From positions 1 to 64,000 of the forward strand of contig JBEEFW010000122.1 in assembly GCA_041166385.1 (NCBI GenBank): a DNA stretch of 64,000 bases, in the 5' to 3' direction. Positions 9,002-16,679 of this stretch are shown in pieces. The stretch comes from DASUCS01 sp041166385 (GTDB lineage Bacteria; Actinomycetota; Acidimicrobiia; Acidimicrobiales; JACDCH01). Below the pieces are notes generated by a model. That model ran no database searches. It saw only the letters and a list, made by a program, of their open reading frames with translations, and was not told the DNA's origin. The number at the start of each line of letters is the position of its first letter. Positions within the stretch are counted from its first letter, which is position 1. Made by a program: the position numbers and the translations under genes.

Positions 9002-10152
9002 TCAGCCACGGCCGAGACCGTTGTCATCTCGCGGCCGTTGCGTGAGCCCGTCGAGCTTCGCGCTCGTTCGGACCGCGTCGAGCCGCTCGGCGAGGATGTC
9101 GAGGTCGTCGGGGTAGAGGTGGCTGTAGCGGCTGAGCGTCATCTCGGCGCTGCTGTGGCCGAGCTGGGCTTGGATCGCCTTGATCGGCGCGCCGGCGGAG
9201 ACCAGGAGGCTGGCGCACGTGTGACGGAGGATGTGCACACCCGTTCGTTCGACGCCGGCGAACTCGAGGGCCGGGTGCCACTGCCGGGCGATGAAGTTGC
9301 CATAGCGGATGAAGTTGCCCTCGGGTGCGGTGAAGACAAGGTCGCCGAGGTCCTGGCCGCCGTGTTGATTCATGTGCTCTGCGAGCGCGGCGCGCAGGAA
9401 GGTCGGTACGACGACCGACCTCTGCTGATAGGTCTTCGTCGAACCCAAGTAAAGGTGTCCGTTCACGTCGGCCAGCGAGCGAACAACGCGGATCCGTCCG
9501 GCGGCGGGTCGACGTCTCCGTGAGTGAGCGCAATCGCCTCGCCCCACCGAAGCCCGCAATACGCGAGGACGTAGACGAGGATCCGATAGCGGTCTTCCAC
9601 CTCCGCCGCGACTCGTTCGACTTCGATCGAAGTGAGGACGCGCATCTCGGTCTTGAGGAGTCGCGGCTGTTTCACGGCGAGACATGGGTTCGCACGGATC
9701 AGTCCATCGGCGACGGCCGCCTTCATGATCTGTGAGAGGACCATCACGCACTGCCGCGTCCGCGACGCCGACACACCCTCGGTCATGAATCGACTGACCA
9801 TCGCTTGGATGTGGCTCGGTCGCAGATCGACGAGCGCCATGTGGCCGAGCTCGGGAAGCACCCGCGAGAGCAGCAGACTCTCGTAGCTCGCTCTCGTCTT
9901 GGGCTTCAGATGGGACTGGCTGTGGAACCACCGCATGGCCCAGCTGTCGAGTGTGCGCTCACCGAGATCCGGGTCGATCCATTCGCCGACGCGCAGCTCG
10001 TGCCGGGTGGTCGCCAACCAAGCGTCAGCGTCGGCCTTCGTTGCGAAGGTTGTCTCGGCGGGACGGAGCTCTCCCTCAGGGTCGCGATAGCGGGCCTGCC
10101 AGCGCCCGCTCGGAAGCTTCCGAACGGACCCGAATCCTCGCCGGCTCACCAT
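9002..10152 (-). pseudogene. Tyrosine site-specific integrase, frameshifted
   Basis: The start is ATG 10152 (MVSRRGFGSVRKLPSGRW). An N-terminal arm-binding region is followed by a SAM-like core-binding domain (PKTRASYESLLLSRVLPELG) and a phage-integrase catalytic domain. All catalytic residues are present: Arg in YCGLRWGEAIAL, His-x-x-Arg in HILRHTCASLL, His in LGHSS, and the nucleophile Tyr in LSRYSHL. They lie in two frames. Near 9500-9510, after GDVDP, one base appears to be missing; the first frame then ends at 9463, while the rest continues in the other frame to 9002. The gene is adjacent to the tRNA, as is usual for such elements, and overlaps the excisionase gene upstream. A sequencing error is the main alternative to real inactivation. 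Confidence 0.88.
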
Positions 10153-10349
10153 GGCCGACGCCTGCGCGGCTCTTGGCGTGCCGCTGCGATGAATGCCGCG
10201 ATGTCGTGCTCTCGGAGCCGCACATGTCGTCCGATGCGGTACACCGCGATTCGACGCTCGGCGACGATTCGGCGGATGAAGCGCTCGGAGACGTTGAGCC
10301 GCTCGGCGGCCTGGTGAACATCGAGTAGCTCGGTGACATTGTCGCGCAT
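10146..10349 (-). CDS. Excisionase-like helix-turn-helix protein
   Basis: This small DNA-binding protein of about 67 residues contains LLDVHQAAERLNVSERFIRRIVAE followed by IAVYRIGRHVRLREHDIAAFI, the winged-helix layout of the excisionase/MerR-like (helix_turn_helix, type 17) family. The ATG at 10349 is preferred; the frame can be extended to 10394. It overlaps the integrase start by 7 bases, so the two are one transcription unit. It probably directs excision of the element or controls integrase expression. Confidence 0.82.
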   Translation of the reverse strand: MRDNVTELLDVHQAAERLNVSERFIRRIVAERRIAVYRIGRHVRLREHDIAAFIAAARQEPRRRRPW

Positions 10350-10395
10350 GCCATCCGCAAGCCCCTGAAGGTGCCCTCGGCGACATCGTGCCACG

Positions 10396-10452
10396 CAGGT
10401 TTCCCGTCAGGGGAACCTGCAACGGTGTATCTCACGGGATCTTGACCGTTGC
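10396..10452. promoter_or_regulatory. Two inverted repeats upstream of the excisionase gene
   Basis: CAGGTT at 10396-10401 pairs with AACCTG at 10414-10419, with a further CCC/GGG pairing inside. GCAACGGT at 10419-10426 pairs with ACCGTTGC at 10445-10452. A CGTGCCAC octamer sits next to them at 10387-10394. The cluster lies 50-100 bases upstream of the xis-int start, so it could be an operator or a transcript hairpin. The remaining bases up to 10646 show nothing I can name. Confidence 0.4.
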
Positions 10453-10646
10453 TCACGGCTGGGCGTGATTGACGACGTGAGTCTGTACGGCCGAACGTAT
10501 TGCGCTGTTGGTGGTAGCGGTCGGCGGTCGTGTTGTCGTGGGGTGATGGTCGCCGTTCGCCAACGAGAGCTCGACCGCGGGATGCCGTGAGATACCGCCC
10601 CGCGCCGATCCCACCGAAACGTGAGTCCGCGCGTGAGTCTGCGGCC

Positions 10647-11162
10647 TCAGTAACCCGTCCGGTCTCGCTCGTCCGCGGTCATCTCAAACAGGGTCCTTGA
10701 GATTGGGGCAACTGTCCAACCGGCGCCGGCGGACTCGAGCCCGGGGTATCGATCTATCTCTTCAGCGAGAACGCTCTCCAGGCTCGAGCCAGCGTCTGAA
10801 GCGTGATCGGAGACGTCGTCGTCGCTACGCGACGGTGACGCGCTGAGCATTGTCTCGACTGCGAAGGCCCGGAGCGCGGCTTCGTCACGAACGAGGTAGT
10901 CCCAACGCCCGGTGACACTGAGGCGCATCACATCGGCTGGAAACTCCTCGACATCGACGTCGTCGTCCAAGTCGTCGTAGAGACCTTCGAAGAGAGGTCC
11001 GTGCCCGCTGATCGCGAACACCGCATCGGCGTAGGCACGGACCGCGGTTCGTACCGCCTCGGCTTCGGCCCAGACCACCTCCTCCGACGCGCCTTGCTCA
11101 ATCGCACGAGCGTGTCCCCGAAGCGCATCGACGATTGCATCGACGGGTAGTGACTCAGCCAC
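10647..11162 (-). CDS. Hypothetical acidic protein in integrative element
   Basis: The 171-residue frame starts at ATG 11162. It is strongly acidic, with clusters such as YDDLDDDVDVEEF in the middle and a serine/aspartate-rich stretch near residue 115. I recognise no domain, signal peptide or membrane segment. It lies between the excisionase gene (same strand) and a divergent unknown gene, inside the tRNA-bounded element. It is therefore likely cargo or a regulatory gene of the element. Its codon use looks protein-like, supporting a real gene. Confidence 0.6.
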   Translation of the reverse strand: MAESLPVDAIVDALRGHARAIEQGASEEVVWAEAEAVRTAVRAYADAVFAISGHGPLFEGLYDDLDDDVDVEEFPADVMRLSVTGRWDYLVRDEAALRAFAVETMLSASPSRSDDDVSDHASDAGSSLESVLAEEIDRYPGLESAGAGWTVAPISRTLFEMTADERDRTGY

Positions 11163-11238
11163 TCCTCAATCATGGCCGGTGAGCGCGTGCCTGCCGATAT
11201 TGCGCGCCTGGTGGGCGTCGCGCGGGCACCATGGTGGG

Positions 11239-11787
11239 ATGACGGCGGCCGCGCAGATCGACACACTCAGGTCGGCGCTCAACGACAACGTCGTCGTCGA
11301 GGTTCAGCGCTCAATCCGTCGAGCGGACCGTCTCGACGGCTTCGTGGTCGGATTGGGAAAGCGTTGGCTCCTGATGCACCTCGTCGACGACGTCGTGATG
11401 AACGGCTACGCAGCCGTGCGTCTTCAGGACGTAAACCGAGCCCGCGTTCGAGCCGGCAAAGGATCGTTCACGCTTCGCGCGCTTGAGCTTGCTGACGAGC
11501 GACCGGAGCCGCTTTCCGCGGTGACGCTGGATGCGATCGGCGGTGTGCTGTCAGGACTTGGGCAGCTCTTCCCGCTCGTGTCGGTGCACACGGAGAACGA
11601 TCACCCCGATGAGTGCTACATCGGCCGCCCGATGAACACCACGAGCCGGAGCTTGCACCTCCTCGAAATCGACACCGACGCTGTATGGGAGCACAAACCA
11701 ACGACGTGGCCACTGGGCTCGATCACCCGCCTCGATGCGGGTGGGCGATACGAGACAGCACTCGCAGCACTCGGCGGCGAGCCGTAG
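11239..11787 (+). CDS. Hypothetical protein in integrative element
   Basis: The chosen start is ATG 11239 (MTAAAQIDTLRSALNDNV), although the frame is open from 11179. The product is about 182 residues with mixed strand and helix character (GFVVGLGKRWLLMHLVDDVVMNGYAAVRLQDVNRAR; later WPLGSITRLDAGGRYETALAALGG). It resembles small actinobacterial proteins of unknown function. No catalytic motif is evident. It is divergent from the acidic protein gene and is followed after 50 bases by the toxin-antitoxin pair. Confidence 0.65.
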   Translation: MTAAAQIDTLRSALNDNVVVEVQRSIRRADRLDGFVVGLGKRWLLMHLVDDVVMNGYAAVRLQDVNRARVRAGKGSFTLRALELADERPEPLSAVTLDAIGGVLSGLGQLFPLVSVHTENDHPDECYIGRPMNTTSRSLHLLEIDTDAVWEHKPTTWPLGSITRLDAGGRYETALAALGGEP

Positions 11788-11837
11788 GAGCTCGAATCGA
11801 ACCGCGGTCGACCGCTGGTAGGCCGTACCCTGTGAGC

Positions 11838-12023
11838 ATGTCCCGGCCGGCCGAGGCGCTCCCTGACGACCCGATCATCGAGGTCATCGACGTGCCCGAT
11901 CCGGCGCGCTACGACGAGCTCGTCGCTGCAACGGAGGCGGCGTTGGACCAGCTTGAGCCGCTCGAGACCCATTTCTCCGCCGCCGACATGCTCGATCGAG
12001 TCCGCTCCGGCGATGTTGGTTGA
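11838..12023 (+). CDS. Antitoxin of a VapBC-type pair
   Basis: This 61-residue acidic protein (MSRPAEALPDDPIIEVIDVP...) starts at ATG 11838, with GTG 11832 as an alternative. Its stop overlaps the toxin start by four bases (TTGA), the usual arrangement for an antitoxin-toxin operon. I do not see a clear ribbon-helix-helix or AbrB fold, so the assignment rests mainly on size, charge and position directly before a PIN-domain gene. The short C-terminal helix (FSAADMLDRVRSGDVG) is a plausible toxin-binding segment. Confidence 0.7.
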   Translation: MSRPAEALPDDPIIEVIDVPDPARYDELVAATEAALDQLEPLETHFSAADMLDRVRSGDVG

Positions 12024-12424
12024 GCATTCAGGTTCTCGACGCTTCGGCTGCGGTCGAGGTCCTCGTTCGCTCGGCTCGTGGACGTTGGGTCCGATCTCGC
12101 CTCGACTGGCCGGCAGGCATCTGGGTTCCTGAGCACTTCTTCGCCGAAGTCTCGGGAACGATCCGAGGCTTCGAGCAGCAGGGATCATTCGACGCTCCGA
12201 GGTCAGCGGTGATGCTCACGCAGCTCGCACAACTGCCCTTGCGACGCGTCGGCGTCCGACCCCTTCTGGACGAGGCGTGGACACTTCGACACAACCTGCG
12301 AGTCGCCGACGCGATCTACGTGGTGCTCGCTCGCCATCTCGGTGCTGAGTTGGTCACGTGCGACTCTCGCCTGGCGAACGCACCCGGTACGAACGTCCCG
12401 ATGGTCATCGCGCCGGGACCGTGA
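12020..12424 (+). CDS. VapC-type PIN-domain ribonuclease toxin
   Basis: The 134-residue protein starts with TTG at 12020 and overlaps the antitoxin stop. It has the PIN-domain acidic residues: Asp in VLDASAAVEVL, Glu in HFFAEVSG, Asp in LRVADAIYVVLARHL and Asp in LVTCDSRLA. PIN toxins cleave RNA when released from their antitoxin. Located in the small tRNA-bounded element, the pair could stabilise that element through post-segregational killing; this role is inferred from context. Confidence 0.85.
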   Translation: MSIQVLDASAAVEVLVRSARGRWVRSRLDWPAGIWVPEHFFAEVSGTIRGFEQQGSFDAPRSAVMLTQLAQLPLRRVGVRPLLDEAWTLRHNLRVADAIYVVLARHLGAELVTCDSRLANAPGTNVPMVIAPGP

Positions 12425-12442
12425 CGTGCCACGTCGTGCCAC
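12425..12442. repeat. Right-arm pair of CGTGCCAC octamers
   Basis: CGTGCCAC occurs at 12425-12432 and 12435-12442 and is followed by AACGGG, closely matching the left-arm arrangement at 8947-8959 (octamer then AACGAG). The pair starts immediately after the vapC stop and ends 107 bases before the right attachment core, consistent with arm-type integrase or excisionase binding sites. Confidence 0.55.
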
Positions 12443-12541
12443 AACGGGCGGCAAATCGGGGTCGTGAGCGCGTATCCGCGGACAACGCTCACATCGGCTG
12501 ACCTGCGCAGACACACGCGACGAGCATCAACGTGGCGAGGC

Positions 12542-12679
12542 CGGCCGAGTTAGGAAACCGATGCTCTATCCCCTGAGCTACGGGGGCGGGACCGGCGCGA
12601 AACGTGGGAGAAAACCTCCAACGGACCGAGCCGGCCAGGGGAAGAAGAGGTTAAGCGACCGCTGAGGTGCTCGACCGCT
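12542..12679. repeat. Direct repeat copy A containing attachment core 12550-12587
   Basis: This segment of about 138 bases holds an exact 38-base copy of the tRNA-Arg 5' half (12550-12587). It continues into flank sequence that is repeated, with several substitutions and small indels, at 44840-44981. Shared blocks include ACCGGCGCGAAACGTGGGAG, AAAACCTCCAACG and GACCGCTGAGGTG. The lone tRNA half has no 3' partner and cannot make a tRNA. Bases 12680-12890 after it show no gene or structure I can support. Confidence 0.85.
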
Positions 12680-12890
12680 GGCCGATTCGGGCTGCTCGAG
12701 CGTCTCGGGACGCGTCGGTTCAGCCGATCCCGATTCGAGGGGTGTTAGGTGGCCGACCCGAGTAGTCGTCACGTATGGCGTGCCGGTGCAGGGCGAGACT
12801 GTTCACCATGAGCGCCTGCGTCAGCAGGTTGAGGTGTTGCCGCTCGTGACCGCGAACTGTCTACGTGACCGAAGCGGATGTGAACGAGGG

Positions 12891-14066
12891 TCAGCGGGGA
12901 CCGGGCATCACGTGATCAGCAACTGCAATCGTAACAGCGCCCGCGGTCGCTGCGAGCCCTGAACCGCACCACGCGAAGCCATACGAGACGTGGTCGACAA
13001 GTGCTCCGAAGATAAGGGGTCCCGCTACCGCTCCTACGCACGCGCCGGTCATGACGATCCCCGTCGCTGCACTAGGCGCGTTCGGATTACGGCGTACCAC
13101 CGCGAGGTGCAGCAACCCAGGCCAACCCCATGCCGTGACGTATGCAATGGGAATCGCGATTACGAAGGCCATGGACGACCCAGTCGCGAACAGAAGGTAG
13201 GCCCCGGCACCGACGCCGAGCAGGCGAGAAACCACTCGGAGATCGCCACCGCCGCGTCGATCCGCCCGCAGGCCGGAGACGACGCGACTGCAGACACCCA
13301 TCAGACCACCGAGAGCGGCCAGCGCTGCCGCATAACCAGTCGACAGCCCGGAGCTGGCCGCGGAATCGACGGCGTAGGCCAAGATCGATGTCGCAGCAGC
13401 GGATGCAAAGCCCATCCCCGTTGCAAGGATGACAAGCGAACCGAAGGCGGCAACGCGAACGTTCTCGCCCGTTGGCGCGCCGCTCGGAGGTTCCTTCCAC
13501 GGAACGCTGACTACTGCCAGCCCTGCGACTAACGCGCCTCCGGCGAAGCACCACCGCCAGCCAAACGGAACTGCAACAAGCGGAACGGCTACGCCTGCCA
13601 GCAGAGCCACCGCGGGCGTAGCGGCCTGCTTGATCCCGAACGCGAACCCGAGCCTCGTCGTATCTATCGTGCGTGCGAGGTAGAGGTTTGCGGCCGGTTC
13701 GGTGAGTGACTGGCCCATCCCCGCGATGGCGAGGATGCCCGTGAGCGCAGCCCACGACGTCGCGAAGATCGCGATCGCGCACATCGACACTGCGCTCACC
13801 GCGGCCGCGGCCCGGAGCGAGCGGCCCGCGCCGAGCCGCTCGGCGGCCATCCCGAGCGGCCCTGATGCCAATGCCCCCGCCGCGAAGAATGTCGCCGCGC
13901 TGATCCCGAGCTCGCTCGCGCTGAATCCGAGGTCAGCGCGTAGGTCTGGTGCGAGCACCGACGCGAGGAAGAGCGGGAGCAACCCGGTGAGATACGCAAG
14001 AAGCGGGCGAATGAGCTCCCGCACGCGCGGCCGGTCTGAACGAAGCGACGCTTGGTTGTACGACAT
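12891..14066 (-). CDS. MFS transporter
   Basis: The 391-residue protein is hydrophobic along its length with about 12 membrane segments. An early PLLAYLTGLLPLFLASVLAPDLRADLG segment is followed by GAGRSLRAAAA near the loop 2-3 position, typical of the major facilitator superfamily. The substrate cannot be told from sequence. It lies 61 bases downstream of the first amidohydrolase on the same strand, so the two are probably co-transcribed and the permease may handle that enzyme's substrate or product. It is the first gene inside the island's left repeat. Confidence 0.82.
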   Translation of the reverse strand: MSYNQASLRSDRPRVRELIRPLLAYLTGLLPLFLASVLAPDLRADLGFSASELGISAATFFAAGALASGPLGMAAERLGAGRSLRAAAAVSAVSMCAIAIFATSWAALTGILAIAGMGQSLTEPAANLYLARTIDTTRLGFAFGIKQAATPAVALLAGVAVPLVAVPFGWRWCFAGGALVAGLAVVSVPWKEPPSGAPTGENVRVAAFGSLVILATGMGFASAAATSILAYAVDSAASSGLSTGYAAALAALGGLMGVCSRVVSGLRADRRGGGDLRVVSRLLGVGAGAYLLFATGSSMAFVIAIPIAYVTAWGWPGLLHLAVVRRNPNAPSAATGIVMTGACVGAVAGPLIFGALVDHVSYGFAWCGSGLAATAGAVTIAVADHVMPGPR

Positions 14067-14127
14067 ACCTATGTGACGACGGCATCGCTGCTGTCGTCAA
14101 GCCAGTGGCGCCGCTGGCGGCCACCCG

Positions 14128-15453
14128 TCATGCACGTTCGACTTCGAGCACCTGAAGAGCAGAAAATACGGGGCTGTAGGTCTCGTCTGGCACTTTGGGC
14201 AGCCGCTCGAGGGGGGTGGCAACCTCAGCGACTGTGGGTCCGACTCGATTGGCAATCGGTTGCAGAAGGTCGAGGTCAAATCCGTACACCTCCGCTGCGG
14301 TGCCCCCGACCATCAGCCGAATCTCGTCCTCCGGGACTCCTTCGAAGGTGTGGCGGAGTGCCTCCCGCGAGTAGGGCCATGTTCCCTCGATGTGGGGGTA
14401 GTCGACGCCCCACATGATGTTGCGCAGCCCGATCTCGTGACGACGCTGAGCTTCCGAAGGCAACATGAGGGTCGCGCCGAGAAAGCAGTTGCGTGCGAAG
14501 TATTCACTCGGAAGCATCGATAGGGGAGCTATCGACGGCGCCAAGTAGGTCAGGATGCCCTCAGCGTTTCGCCCCGCGTGGCAGATCGCATCCAACATCT
14601 CTAGCTGGCGTATGACCCAGCCCGACCCACTCTCGCTATGGACAAGGCGCAGTTTCGGATACCGATCGAAAATGCCGGACAGCATGAATTGAGCCAGGGC
14701 GCGATGATTGTAAAAGTCGCGTTCGGCGACGCCGATTGCAATAGCGCCGGGACCGGTGCGCTCGGACACAAGGATCCCTGGAATTGCCGAGTGCCGGTGT
14801 ATCGGCACGTTGAGTTCCTCGCACGTAGCCCACACCGGTTCGAAGTCTCTGAAGAAGAGAGGCAAGGTCATCGCTTCCGGCCCGTCCAGGGGAAGCAGGA
14901 TGCCTCCCGTCAACCCGTCAGCGTGGATTCGTCGGATCTCCGCGACCGTCTCGTCGACATCGATGAGCAGGATTTGGGCGACGCCGGCTCGACGACCAGG
15001 CGCCTCAGCGCAGAAATCCACGAGCCACCGGTTGTGTGCCTGTAGCCCCGCCCAGCGACGTTCGTAGTCGGCGCGGTTGGTGGGCTGTACTCCTGAAAAC
15101 ACCGACGTCGGCATGAACGGGGGTGCAGTGTTCGGGAACAGCACCTCAGCGACGACCCCATCGGCCTCCATGTGGGCAAGCCGCTTCGCGCTGCTCCAGT
15201 TGAGCGGGCTGTGCCACGATGCCGCGCCGATGAACAACGAATCTTCGTCGGGAACGAAGCCAGGCAGTTCATACCGCGGGTCCAGGAATTCCCATGGGTT
15301 TGAATACGTCGAGGCCCAGGCGTCGAACTCGTCGTGCCACTCGTGAGCCAGATACGGCTTGTAGTGCAGTAAGTCGGCGCCCGCATGGTTGTCTGAACTG
15401 ATCACCACATAGTTGCGGTGAGCTTGCCGGCGTTCCGGGCTGAGGCTGTTCAC
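14128..15453 (-). CDS. Amidohydrolase family 2 metal-dependent hydrolase (paralogue 1)
   Basis: This is a TIM-barrel hydrolase/decarboxylase of the amidohydrolase_2 type (ACMSD-like superfamily). The N-terminal strand reads VVISSDNHAG, and the C-terminal metal/active-site strand reads WGVDYPHIEGTWPYSRE, shared in form with two other genes of this island. A central LVHSESGSGW segment follows the barrel order. I chose GTG 15453 because AGGA lies seven bases upstream; ATG 15498 or TTG 15510 are possible, but TTG 15510 falls very close to the apparent promoter. Substrate unknown: relatives hydrolyse or decarboxylate cyclic and aromatic acids. Confidence 0.8.
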   Translation of the reverse strand: MNSLSPERRQAHRNYVVISSDNHAGADLLHYKPYLAHEWHDEFDAWASTYSNPWEFLDPRYELPGFVPDEDSLFIGAASWHSPLNWSSAKRLAHMEADGVVAEVLFPNTAPPFMPTSVFSGVQPTNRADYERRWAGLQAHNRWLVDFCAEAPGRRAGVAQILLIDVDETVAEIRRIHADGLTGGILLPLDGPEAMTLPLFFRDFEPVWATCEELNVPIHRHSAIPGILVSERTGPGAIAIGVAERDFYNHRALAQFMLSGIFDRYPKLRLVHSESGSGWVIRQLEMLDAICHAGRNAEGILTYLAPSIAPLSMLPSEYFARNCFLGATLMLPSEAQRRHEIGLRNIMWGVDYPHIEGTWPYSREALRHTFEGVPEDEIRLMVGGTAAEVYGFDLDLLQPIANRVGPTVAEVATPLERLPKVPDETYSPVFSALQVLEVERA

Positions 15454-15524
15454 GTGGCGATTCCTGTCACAAGCGTGGGTGCCAGCGTCGGCAGGCATTG
15501 CTAGACTCAATCCATATATTGATC

Positions 15525-15553
15525 ATAGTAATCGCGAGCACAATCGCCGTCAA
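15525..15553 (-). promoter_or_regulatory. Sigma70-type promoter of amidohydrolase-MFS operon
   Basis: On the minus strand TTGACG (15553-15548) is followed after 17 bases by TACTAT (15530-15525), a good actinobacterial -35/-10 pair. It lies just upstream of the amidohydrolase start candidates. An AT-rich patch with TCAAT/ATTGA arms (15507-15522) overlaps the expected transcription start and could be an operator. Confidence 0.5.
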
Positions 15554-15623
15554 CGGCTCGGGCGAGCCGGTTCAACGGCGTCCCCGCATGGCGGCGGGCG
15601 GAGCCCGTTTCCACAATGCGAGT

Positions 15624-15639
15624 GTGATAATAGTTATAG
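15624..15639 (+). promoter_or_regulatory. AT-rich patch upstream of SDR gene
   Basis: GTGATAATAGTTATAG is sharply AT-rich in a GC-rich background and contains ATAA-TAG-TTAT inverted arms. It sits about 40 bases before the SDR start in the divergent intergenic region. It may hold the -10 element or a regulator site, but no convincing -35 is seen. Confidence 0.35.
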
Positions 15640-15676
15640 ATAGCCGACGACCCCGTTCGGCTTGGAGGACCCGGGC

Positions 15677-16492
15677 ATGGTGGCGAAGGTTGCGTGGGTC
15701 ACCGGCGCATCGCAGGGGATCGGCCGAGGCGTTGCACTGAGGCTGGCGCGCGACGGCTACCGAGTAGCTCTTTCGGCACGGCGCGTTGAGCCGCTGAATG
15801 CGGTTGCAGACGAGATCGCGGCGGCCGGCGGAATGGCCCTCGTGATACCGGCTGATGTCTCAGAACCAGGCGAGAACGAAAAGGTGATTGGTCGAGTAGT
15901 GGAGGAGTGGTCACGCCTTGACGCGCTCGTGCTCGCTGTTGGCGCATCCTCCCTGATGCCGATTCTCGACATGACGGACCAGGTGTGGAATCAGCAGCTT
16001 CAGCTGAATCTTTCGAGCGCCTTCTACGGAGTTCGAGCGGGGGCAAACGTCATGAAGCCCCAAGGTGGCGGCAGCATCGTGATTGTGTCGTCGACCGCAG
16101 GATTCGCGGCGCGTGCTGGCTTTGCGGCCTATGCCGCGGCGAAGCATGGCCTGCTGGGCCTTGCGCGTTCGGCGGCGCTCGACCTCGGGGCCTTCAACAT
16201 TCGTGTCAACGTCGTGGCGCCGGGTGCGAGCGCGACTCCCCGAATCCCGACGCAGCTGCTTGACGCCTTCGCACCGGGCACCGCGTTGGGCCGCGCCGGA
16301 GTTCCGGACGACGTCGCTGCCGCAGTCGCATATCTCCTATCGCCGGACGCCTCCTACGTGACGGGTGTACTTCTCCCCGTTGATGGCGGCCTAAGGATCA
16401 GCTTCGGTCCGGTTCCGCCTGGTGGCTGGGCCGCTTCCGCGGCTGAGTCCGCAAACGTGTGGATCCCGGGCACCGAGCCGCCGCCAGCGTGA
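15677..16492 (+). CDS. Short-chain dehydrogenase/reductase (SDR)
   Basis: The protein is about 271 residues with a classical SDR layout: TGASQGIG cofactor loop near residue 10, a DV adenine-ring motif (PADVSEP), and the catalytic Ser and Tyr-x-x-x-Lys in SSTAGFAARAGFAAYAAAK. ATG 15677 is favoured by GGAGG eight bases upstream. It is the first gene rightward from the divergent promoter region, followed after 187 bases by an amidohydrolase. It probably oxidises or reduces an alcohol/ketone intermediate of the island pathway, and the N-terminal loop leaves NAD or NADP open. Confidence 0.87.
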   Translation: MVAKVAWVTGASQGIGRGVALRLARDGYRVALSARRVEPLNAVADEIAAAGGMALVIPADVSEPGENEKVIGRVVEEWSRLDALVLAVGASSLMPILDMTDQVWNQQLQLNLSSAFYGVRAGANVMKPQGGGSIVIVSSTAGFAARAGFAAYAAAKHGLLGLARSAALDLGAFNIRVNVVAPGASATPRIPTQLLDAFAPGTALGRAGVPDDVAAAVAYLLSPDASYVTGVLLPVDGGLRISFGPVPPGGWAASAAESANVWIPGTEPPPA

Positions 16493-16679
16493 CTCTGACG
16501 TCGTAGGCGCGCGTGTTCGGCGCGGCGCCTATGTCGAGCGTTCTGCTTGAGGTGGAGCGGGGTGTCGCGCGACGCAGCATCAGCTCGACGATTCCTCATG
16601 GGGCTTCCGGCCGTCGTTGACAGGCCACCGAAATTCTAACTATCGTGCACATGAATCGCCGAGTCGAGGAGGCGCAGTG

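Noticed and set aside
8833..9027. Short minus-strand frame ending in RSSGDRASVS
   Set aside because: That peptide is the translation of the tRNA 5' half and is not a protein; a similar frame at 44683-44922 is rejected for the same reason.
9490..9520. Programmed frameshift in the integrase
   Set aside because: No slippery heptamer or downstream pseudoknot is evident, so loss or sequencing error is simpler.
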